From: Sycon ciliatum
Taxonomy: Eukaryota > Porifera > Calcarea > Leucosolenida > Sycettidae
Direction of reading: 5' to 3'
Length of the DNA stretch: 64,000 nt
NCBI RefSeq assembly: GCF_964019385.1
Contig: NC_088646.1
Span: 4,353,278-4,417,277, forward strand
Part shown: positions 57,601 to 64,000 of the stretch, one piece after another
Numbering within the stretch: position 1 is the stretch's first letter
How the letters are laid out: each line of letters starts with the position of its first letter
The notes under the pieces: generated by a model
Database searches by the model: none
Told to the model about the DNA's origin: nothing
The model's input: the letters and a program-made list of their open reading frames with translations, nothing else
Translations under genes and position numbers: made by a program

Positions 57601-58499
57601 GAGGCAGCAGCAGTACAGGCGGAAAATTTGTTGCAGCCAAAATGTGTTTCAGCCCTGGGAGGCCGAAATTTGAATGGGCCGAAAATTTGCCAACTTACAG
57701 TAATGGACGAAAAGGGTGTACGATCATGACCGTGGTTCTGTCCCCGGGGAAAATTGCGATTCCGCGGCCGCGTTTTTTGCGATTTTCTAGAAGACCGCGT
57801 TTTCCGCGATTTTCCCGCGTTTTTTGAACTTTTTTGTTGCGCTACACGTAAACATGGTGCACTGTTCGGTCAGCAACGTCTCATCGTGGCGGCTTTGTAC
57901 TCAAGTATGACGAGTGCTTACACCAGAGACTTGTAACTGATTGATTTCACTACATACTCACTGAAAATTGACTCATATCAACTGCAAACTTGCCGCATAT
58001 TTACCGCAAATTCACCGCAAATTCACCACAAATTATGCCATATTATGCCGCGTTTTTCCCTGCGTTTTTGCGGTGTTTTCCCGCGATTTTCCCCCGGGGA
58101 CAGGTGGTTGTACCGGACGTACAGTGTGTGACACTCCGGAAACCACTGAGCTGTGCGTGTCTTCACCACAATGATTGGGGAGTGACCCCCCCCCCCCCCC
58201 CCGGTTATCCTTTTCTCTGTGTATTACTTGTGGTTTACCGGGTGTTAGCGGCCGTCGTGAGTTCCCTTTAGGAACGGACACGATAATTTACTCTTTTTTC
58301 TCTCTCTCTCTCTGTGTATTGGATATACATTGTAAGTAGTAAATAAAATTAATTGTAACATCGCTTACCCAATAATGTACGCAATGATGACAACTTGAAT
58401 CAGCCTGTTGATGATACCAACTTTCTTACTTTTGATATGGACCACCTTCAATGTATCATACTCCAGCAGTACGCTGGATATGGTAGCTGCGAAGCCCAT
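39641..58499 (-). CDS. P2X purinoceptor (ATP-gated cation channel)
   Basis: Thirteen minus-strand exons: 58499-58369, 47886-47739, 47326-47255, 47011-46942, 44502-44352, 44177-44094, 43823-43670, 43110-43025, 42137-42093, 41884-41791, 41417-41352, 40193-40095 and 39697-39641. All are in phase, giving 418 aa. Seen: the N-terminal EYDTLKVV (T-x-K site), TM1 (about 29-50), the KLK-type ATP lysines (K66 and K68), all ten ectodomain cysteines, GLMTGRC, ENFT-like MEFTVLIKN, NFR (312-314), K332 in TLIKAYG, TM2 (about 352-379, LLVNLGSGLALLSV) and the tail motif YHEKKFED. Known P2X proteins form trimeric plasma-membrane channels opened by extracellular ATP. Several internal exon sizes (66 bp for the TM2 exon) match vertebrate genes. 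The last 18-residue exon (LPEGLLSPSERDSLIQKH) is the least certain. Intron 1 is 10.5 kb and carries an LTR retrotransposon. Confidence 0.93.
40012..40082. repeat. (CA)n microsatellite
   Basis: About 70 bp of CA with one CCA break, immediately downstream (minus strand) of P2X exon 12. Confidence 0.95.
40304..40969. mobile_element. MITE with nested second MITE
   Basis: The outer element has ends AGGGGTGAAACGA and TCGTTTCACCCCT. Inside, about 40,735-40,945 is an inverted relative of the element at 27,171-27,372 (TAATTTCAGAAATTTTCGG at both ends). The break in the outer element falls at CGAATAC / AGTATTCGA. It lies in P2X intron 11. Confidence 0.75.
42424..42465. repeat. 42-bp perfect palindrome
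   Basis: ATCAGGGAGTAGTAAAATACC plus its exact reverse complement. It shares its central 38 bp with 37,623-37,660. Lies in P2X intron 8. Confidence 0.95.
42725..42781. repeat. 19-bp tandem repeat
   Basis: Three copies of GAGTACTGCACCCTCTGTG with G/A-type variation, in P2X intron 8. Confidence 0.85.
43117..43230. repeat. (GA)n microsatellite
   Basis: About 110 bp of GA with a few AAAG and GATA interruptions, just upstream (minus strand) of P2X exon 8. Confidence 0.95.
45188..45752 (+). pseudogene. hAT transposase C-terminal fragment
   Basis: The plus-strand reading gives IQTRFDQKGFAIYTQIENLL and on to a stop at 45,475. The next frame carries the hAT dimerisation motif: LVRLILVSPATNAISERSFS, then AMRRIKTYLRSTMGRSRLNAV. 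One frame change at about 45,470 separates them, and the N-terminal BED and DDE parts are missing. It is a decayed hAT-superfamily insertion in P2X intron 4, opposite in strand to P2X. Confidence 0.85.
46458..46498. repeat. (CAG)n trinucleotide repeat
   Basis: About 13-14 uninterrupted CAG triplets in P2X intron 4, beside a TGTTTGTTTGTG-type stretch. Confidence 0.95.
46503..46862. mobile_element. MITE with AAGGGCCGGGTTCC ends
   Basis: Ends AAGGGCCGGGTTCCACTG and CGGAACCCGGCCCTT bound about 360 bp that include GAGCCGCGGTC and its inverse. No ORF of note. P2X intron 4, directly beside exon 4. Confidence 0.75.
47156..47222. repeat. (CA)n microsatellite
   Basis: CA run in P2X intron 3. A second, interrupted CA stretch lies at about 47,340-47,430 on the other side of exon 3. 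Confidence 0.95.
48566..48692. repeat. (CA)n microsatellite
   Basis: About 125 bp of CA with periodic TA interruptions, in P2X intron 1. Confidence 0.95.
48955..49225. repeat. Tandem repeat with hairpin core
   Basis: Five degenerate units of roughly 50-65 bp. Each holds GAGCACGCGAAGCGTGCGAA followed by a T/CGTGTAG end. The core GCACGCGAAGCGTGC is an inverted repeat. P2X intron 1. It is non-coding as far as can be seen. Confidence 0.9.
49630..49900. repeat. Dispersed repeat with an inverted copy at 63.05-63.33 kb
   Basis: TTACTTGTTAGGGATTTTGAG and roughly 200 bp after it match the reverse complement of 63,050-63,330, including the GGAGCTAC and TTTCAGCCCTA boundaries. No coding capacity. Confidence 0.75.
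50480..51400. mobile_element. Composite: TIR element between two SINE-like direct repeats
   Basis: The segments at about 50,490-50,700 and 51,195-51,395 are direct repeats (about 85-90 percent by eye) and share TCAAATAGGGCTTTCAAA and GATAGTGCGGGTT. The first has a perfect RNA polymerase III B-box-like GGTTCGAATCC. Between them (about 50,766-51,192) are inverted ends: left CCAAGAGTACATAAACC then AGAGTGTGCAACT, right the reverse complement. The CAAGAGTACATAACC end also occurs near 34,300, 34,665, 57,435 and 63,580. Confidence 0.65.
51542..52263. repeat. Left LTR
   Basis: 722 bp. It contains a TATA-like TAGTATAAG near 51,910, a short tandem of GTCTTGGATTA/GTCTTGTATTA, and an 11-bp stem hairpin at 52035-52058 (CTCAAGCGGAC-TT-GTCCGCTTGAG). 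Confidence 0.9.
56476..57197. repeat. Right LTR
   Basis: 722 bp, same sequence as the left LTR as far as I can compare by eye, including the hairpin. Confidence 0.9.
57738..58103. mobile_element. MITE, CTGTCCCCGGGG family
   Basis: This 366-bp element starts CTGTCCCCGGGGAAAA and ends TTTTCCCCCGGGGACAG. The 6-bp sequence GTGGTT flanks both sides (57732-57737 and 58104-58109). The interior is rich in CGCGATTTT and ACCGCAAATT words. It is related to the cluster at 30.4-31.5 kb and to sequence at about 15,020 and 19,800. It lies in P2X intron 1. Confidence 0.85.
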
Positions 58500-59118
58500 T
58501 CTTCTCTACCCAAAGAGGTATCTTTTATCTCAGCACGACTTGCACCTCAATCCAGACCCAACACATTCGTCACTCTTTGAAATGTAACAGCCTAATCACA
58601 GCTAGCTGTTGGCCTAGCCAGAGCCATGAAAACGAAAGTTTCGAAAGACACAAGGCCAAGGCCGGACGGATACAGTTTTCAAAATATCAGCTCACGCATG
58701 TTTGATATCGATGACCTCACATGCCATTTCCCGCGCGCACTTGGCAATCAGATGATCTGCGCACGTGATCTAGCTGGAGGCCGAGCGCGAGGCGCAAGGC
58801 GTCCGCGGCTACGGGTTTTCCCCTACAACGTAAAACGTATTTGTATCGATTGCCATGCCTCTGTTTTTGACTTTTCACATCGATCCTTTGTAAGTTTGTG
58901 CAATCATTGTCATCCCTTGTCTTTGACTTCAGCTTTTAGATTTTGAAGTTGTGGATTCAGCATTTTTATTCCACCTTCGATTTGTCTCGCCCGTTCTTTC
59001 AGTGTCTTTCTTTGCATGCCTTTTGAAGCTTTTCTTGGCCCTCCACCAGTCTCTTGCTCGTCTTGTGAAGCATTGCTATATTGACGCTCGCCCCATTAGT
59101 GTCTCGAAATTGTGCGAT
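58500..59118. promoter_or_regulatory. Putative bidirectional promoter, P2X / MED30
   Basis: 619 bp separate the divergent start codons of P2X (minus) and MED30 (plus). A GC- and CpG-richer block lies at about 58,720-58,830. No TATA box stands out. Assignment is by geometry only. Confidence 0.5.
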
Positions 59119-61915
59119 ATGAGTGGCGATTCACCCTCCGTTCTGTCTGCTCAGACGGTGGAGGAAATGGCAGTCGTTGGTCAGCAAGCCGTGCGAGAAG
59201 TAGCTTGCAAATTTCAGCAGGCCTTACAGAGTTTCAACAATACCTATAAGACTCCTGAATCGGCTAGTAATAGTGAGCTTCAGCAGGAGAGAATTGCCCT
59301 GTTTCAAGAACAAATTACTTCTTTGCATGGCACTGTGGATACTATTCGTTCAGCTTATCAGAGCTGCCTTCGGTCTCCTGCGTCGGATAACTCATCCAAA
59401 CCACCAAGTTCTCTTCCTAGTGAGAAGGAGCGCCTTATTCAGGTAAGATTATGAATTTGAGCTGCTTGTGTTTCAGCAACTCCATTGTCTGGTATTTCTT
59501 TGTGATGTAGACTAGATACGTCGACAGTGTGTCTTTCCCCTTGTCGTTGAAAGACTACACACGCACACACAAGGTTCGTATGGCGTTACCTACAAGTAAT
59601 ACTTCAAGTGCTGTAGTGCTTCTGCTAGGCGTATGCTACAATCATTGTGTGAGAGTCGGCGAAATACATCTCATGTTTCCCCAGCTGGCTTTCAGAACGC
59701 TTACTGGCTCTTGGATCGCAACAAATCCTTGTCTTTTTGTCTCGTTGTTTGTTGCACTACTACCAGTGATGTTTAGGGCTACCGTTATGCATGTATCGGT
59801 ATAGCTTGGCTTCTTGTAGTTACAGTATCACAACGTGATATTGCTTATGTCAGGAACTTTGAAACCATCCATATTCCGGGCAGTAGTGGTATATTTCGTG
59901 TCGCACGATGCATTGCACAACTGGAGGAGGAAAAGCGGCCAAGGCAGTGCATCAGTAAACGTGTACAGTGCTTGATACCACACGTATTAGTTCAACAACC
60001 CTGCCTTGAACCAAGTTGAAGACTGCATAGGTTGTGTTGTACAGTCCTGTACTGTAGTTTTTTTTTCTTGCAGACAAGTACTTGAAGTAGTTAGCTATAC
60101 GTATCATAGATGCAACTGCATTTGATTATGTATTTTCGGAGCAGGGGTGCTAGGAATATCAACCAGGGGCATGGGAAGATATTTTAGGGTGGTATGGCGA
60201 AGCATCTGAAGTGCTTGAGGGGGAGGGGCACTCCACTGAAAATTTGGAAATTTAAAGCTAGAAAAGCCGCATAAATAGATTCCCGGGGTAGCTAGGACGA
60301 AAGTCGCAAAGTCAATACCTTAGTGATTGTAGCGTGTCCTACCCCCCCCCCCCCCCCCCCTGTCAATATTACCGCTACACACAGAACCGGCTCTGGCTGC
60401 TCCCGCGGCTGGACGTTTGACTGTCGTGTCCACATGCATTGGACATGTCTAAGTACGAATCGGTTTATGGGCTGAGCGCGTCGTGTTTCCTGCGAAAAGG
60501 AACACCATGAAGTCCATGGACGATGATGCGATAATCTGCACCTGGCATACCCTGGCCCCGTGTCCTTTATTGCATATAGGGGGGGGGGGGGGGTACAGTA
60601 AAACCTGGGTTTACCAGACCCTGCATCCGGACCGGACACCTTTCCATGCTCCAAAGTGCTGTGGATTGAACGTGCATCCCTGGATCAAGCGGAATCCTGT
60701 CATATCACAGGCTAATTTCCGCTGTACCAAAGGCGTTCAGTTAGGGCAGGATTATTCCACCCCCCCCCCTTCCTTTTCTGTTCTTCTATGGTTCGCATAT
60801 ACCACGTGACTAAGTGATCATGTGTGAGCGATCCAGAGGTGTAGGTCATGTTTCAGTAGCTGAACCAGTTGCCTACTCAGCAAGGTGTTCCCAGCGTACA
60901 CTCTGTGTCTGGCGTCGTCGTGTACATATGTACAGCTTTAGTCACAATTTGATCACAGCTTGACGGTCGATGCCTGGCTTTGATAGCCTGTGCATGTCCC
61001 ACACCATTGTGTACATCCCCAGAGAGATTGTCTTGCTTGTGAACACAGCCAGCACTGTAAAGATCACGGGTGCAAGCTCTTGTAATTGTTCAGTGCTGCG
61101 CAATGAAATCCAGCCGAGTCACTCCAGTAAAGCGCTGGGCGTTGCGCAGCCCTTCGAACACTGGGCTGAGAAATGGTGCAAGGCACAAACATGAGTGACG
61201 CGACTGGATTTCATTGAGCGGCACTGTACATTGAAACACACATGTACAGTACACACACGTACAGTACCCGCATGTGGATGTACAGTAACACTTTTATTCT
61301 CACTTTTACCTGTGGTGTGAGCTTTGACTTTTTAGGGGCCGTCCGTAATTATCGAACGTTTTTCACCAAACGAATTATTTTAGTTTAGACCCAACCCCTC
61401 CCTCCCTCCCCCTCAGAACGTAAAAAAGTTTGACATATGCATGCATAATACAACAAAAGTTGCAAGTGTGTAACTGCTCCTATGGGCATGCATATGTATC
61501 AATGTTTTCTGAAACGAAATTGGTCAACCCCCTCCCACCCCATAACGAAATTATTTCGTTTTGTGAAAAAAGTTCGATAATTATGGACGACCCCTTAGTG
61601 ATTTTTATTTCCGGGACACCCTGGTGTTGGAGTGGGCCACCAGCAGCCCAGAAATGCGCATTTGAAAGCTCTCTCAGTGTGTATGTGTGTGTGTGTAGCA
61701 TGTGAATTGGACTCTGGCCTGAAATCATTGAACTTGGCATTGAAACTTCTGGTGACTGTGTGCACGTTGCCATTGTTCAGGAGCTCCATGAAATCAGCGC
61801 TGCTGTTCAAGAGGAGATCGCACTGACACGTGAGCTGTTATGGACCCTGTCCGTACATGGGCAGCAAGCAGACTGCAGCACGCAAACGATTCTTACAGCC
61901 AAGCATCCGTCCTGA
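59119..61915 (+). CDS. MED30: Mediator complex subunit 30
   Basis: Two coding exons, 59119-59442 and 61781-61915, joined in phase 0 across a GT-AG intron, give 152 aa (human MED30 is 178). The start is the first in-frame ATG of the open frame. The pattern follows MED30: an N-terminal helix (TVEEMAVVGQQAVREVACKF), a second helix (LFQEQITSLHGTVDTIRSAY then QSCLR), an acid/serine linker with PSEKERLIQ, and a C-terminal helix (ELHEISAAVQEEIALTRELL). All are predicted coiled-coil-like helices. MED30 is a metazoan-type subunit of the Mediator coactivator that bridges activators and RNA polymerase II in the nucleus. The intron holds poly-C and poly-G runs and repeats. Sequence similarity is modest, so the name rests on motif order and length. 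Confidence 0.8.
59800..61330. other. MED30 intron interior
   Basis: No exon is supported here. It contains poly-C near 60,342, poly-G near 60,581, poly-C near 60,761, a TACAGTAAAACCTGGG element end at 60,595, and an inverted pair (CAATGAAATCCAGCCGAGTC near 61,100 against GACTGGATTTCATTG near 61,202). A relative of that pair lies at about 43,912-44,040. Confidence 0.5.
61335..61594. mobile_element. MITE with GGGGCCGTCCGTAATTATCG ends
   Basis: Inverted ends of about 38 bp: GGGGCCGTCCGTAATTATCG on the left and CGATAATTATGGACGACCCC on the right. TTA lies on both sides, which suggests a PIF/Harbinger-type 3-bp target duplication. It ends about 190 bp before MED30 exon 2. Confidence 0.8.
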
Positions 61916-62578
61916 TATTTGCTGTCATGTTTGATGTTTGATTCTATGTGGACTTTCATTTTTGTGTGGATGCTGTTGCTGAATTTACCATGTACCACGC
62001 TTTTCTGGCATAATCCTGACGTCATTTTCCCATCATTTGCTATATGTTTTCTTAACCTTGCTCTGCTATTGTCGCACTCAACTTCTTAATTTTGTACATA
62101 CATTGACTCTAAACTTGATACTTCCAGTCTTCCACCCATGAAAATAACAATCATATCAATTCCCTCTTTTAGTATTACTTTTGTGTTGCTTTTCCACGTA
62201 ATGTTTTGTCGGCTACGGTGTGTTTCCTTTGTATTTCAGGTGCCGGAGCTCTTTTGTTGACTGCCTTTCTAATCTTTTTCTTTCTTTCTTTTTCCCTTCC
62301 TTTTTACTGCCGATAGAGTTCTGGTAATATCTGCCACTGCTAACAGTGGGCAGCTCTGCTCTGTCTTCTTTCTTTTTTCTTTTTCTTTTTTAATTATCAC
62401 TTTCTGTCCCAAGCCAGTGCAGTGTGCACTTATCTGATTTTAGACACGCGATCTTGTGTCGATATCCTGCTCCATTCAGAGTATTCAGAGTATTCGGATT
62501 ACGCTTTCCTACCTGTGTGGCATACTCGTTCACCGTGCATGGCTGTGCATACCCATGCGGCTGCTTGGCATGTTACAT

Positions 62579-62807
62579 GTACAGTGAAACCTGTGACTAA
62601 CGACCACCCCTTGGGGCCAGAGACATCGGTCTTTAGTGGCAGGTGGTCCTTAGTTAAAGGTTTGCACTACACAACCATAATATGAATGTGAGACCGTCCG
62701 TGCCTGGCGAAGTGGTCTTTAGTACCAGGCTGGTCGCTAGTCACGGTGGTCTTTAGTACCAGGCTGGTCGTTAGTCACGGTGGTCTTTAGTTACAGGGTT
62801 TACTGTA
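62579..62807. mobile_element. MITE, TACAGTGAAACCTGTGAC family
   Basis: Ends TACAGTGAAACCTGTGAC and GGGTTTACTGTA. The interior holds a 38-bp tandem (GGTGGTCTTTAGTACCAGGC units, about 2.5 copies) and GGTCGTTAGTCAC. It lies 3' of MED30. Confidence 0.7.
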
Positions 62808-64000
62808 TCATCAAGAGTAGTATTCTTGGTATCATGTACTATGTACTAGTATAATGACCGTCGCAAGAGAAGCACGCAAATCTGCAAATGCACTGCATTG
62901 GTGGTCGATCAAGAGTACATGTACATAAAGTAGGTATGTTTCATGCATGACAGCAAGAGACTGCGGGTTTTTTTCTCCAGATCAGAGGTGAAAAGAGCGA
63001 AGAACCATGTCTAAAGTCTCACTCTAATTTTTTCCACAAGTTATGCCTTCATAGTACCAAACATATGCATAAAGTGAAAGGGTAGCTCCGAAACATCGCA
63101 GTGGTTTGAAGTCATTGCCATTGGAACCTCAGGGCATGAACCATACCCCTGGCAACTGCATATTCACGGCGGAAACTGAGTCAAACTTCACAAAAAAGCG
63201 GGGGTTTCAGCACTTTTTGGACTCAAAATCCCTAACAAGTAATCTAAAACGTAACAATTAGAATTTAGTTCATTGATCACTAGTAGTATACTAGTATCGA
63301 TCGATTACCGAGAGGTATACATGATGTAATTGTTTCAGCCCTAACAAAATAAATAAAAAATAATGAAGTGACTTGATCACAGCATAATGACCAGAGGCTC
63401 ACTGGGGAGCAGGGAGTGGTATTGTACTACTCCCTGCTGGGGATCACAACCACCCTACAACTACATGATTATACCATTCTATTCCTTTTGCATGATTATA
63501 CTGTTATCTTACATACGTATAAACATGGTTTAGGTATGATTTCTTCTCTTTCCCTTTGGCCAACTTCTACAGGTAACTGCAAGAGTACATTAAAAGTGGC
63601 ATGATTGTATGTACTCTTGCAAACGGCAAGAGTATATTACTAGTATAAGCTCCTGGGAGCTTGTATACTCTCGGTAACCATGGTGATACCACCCCAACAA
63701 GACAGTGTGTAGGTGTAGAAACACGGTCAACTAGAGGTGGGCAAGTAAACATGAAGTGAAGACACACACACACACACAAACTGTTGAGAGAAACATTCAA
63801 GATATCATTCGAAATGGCGCGCACCAGCACGAATTACGACGACAGTAAAACAAATCGACGCACACACGTGTACGCAAACACACACACACAGATTAGGTTA
63901 TGAATAGTTCTAAAGCAGAGTAAAAAGAACACACATACGCTTCAAGAAAGAAAAAAGCCAGCGATAATTATACAAAGCCAAACGCCAAACATCCTACTAC
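62808..64000. other. Right-hand spacer
   Basis: No coding exon is supported. It holds the inverted copy of the 49.6-kb repeat (63,050-63,330), an imperfect CAGGGAGTGGTATTGTAC / TACTACTCCCTG palindrome near 63,410, CAAGAGTACAT element ends near 63,580-63,650 and short CA runs near 63,762 and 63,880. Confidence 0.5.

Noticed and set aside
58626..58946. 106-aa plus-strand ORF upstream of MED30
   Set aside because: It lies in the shared promoter region, has no family pattern and is not in a spliceable relation to MED30.

Overview
This window looks like eukaryotic, metazoan nuclear DNA. Its genes are split into short exons with GT-AG introns. They encode animal-type proteins: a P2X receptor, TTC4, MED30, a RAP-domain mitochondrial protein and two arylacetamide-deacetylase-like hydrolases. 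The introns and spacers are full of microsatellites, MITEs and degraded transposons. There are no operons, no CRISPR arrays and no prokaryotic features. The mix of genes and transposon families (a retroelement domain known to me from cnidarians and sponges, hAT, SINEs, many MITEs) suggests an invertebrate, perhaps an early-branching one such as a sponge, but I cannot fix the species from sequence alone.

Layout. Bases 1-4.06 kb and 10.8-16.45 kb are two copies of a duplicated segment on the minus strand. Each carries a complete four-exon AADAC/NCEH1-like alpha/beta hydrolase of 411 codons with an intact catalytic triad. Between them (4.1-10.8 kb) lie a tRNA-derived SINE, a 3-kb segment bounded by about 120-bp inverted repeats (with a LINE remnant inside) and a broken reverse-transcriptase-class retroelement. 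Bases 16.5-21 kb hold T-rich sequence with a few phase-compatible plus-strand exon-like pieces and repeats, but no gene I can name. TTC4 (11 exons, 385 aa) runs on the minus strand from 31,759 to 21,170. Head to head with it, a 950-aa RAP-domain (FASTK-like) gene runs on the plus strand from 32,298 to 39,025. A complete 13-exon P2X receptor gene (418 aa) occupies the minus strand from 58,499 to 39,641. Its 10.5-kb first intron holds a 5.66-kb LTR retrotransposon, and its fourth intron holds a hAT remnant. MED30 (two coding exons, 152 aa) starts head to head with P2X and ends at 61,915. The rest is repeats.

I assembled the exon models by hand. In each case the donor and acceptor dinucleotides, the codon phase across every junction and the protein family pattern agree. 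The genes are ordinary housekeeping or signalling genes and do not form a pathway. The two divergent pairs (TTC4/RAP gene and P2X/MED30) probably share bidirectional promoters of about 540 and 620 bp.

The most unusual signals are: a hammerhead-ribozyme motif in an AADAC-like intron; a recent LTR element with apparently identical LTRs but no recognisable gag-pol (LARD-like); a small element inserted exactly at a splice donor; a MITE with a matching empty site in the paralogue; long palindromes and hairpins in introns; and a 27-bp repeat expanded within a retroelement reading frame.
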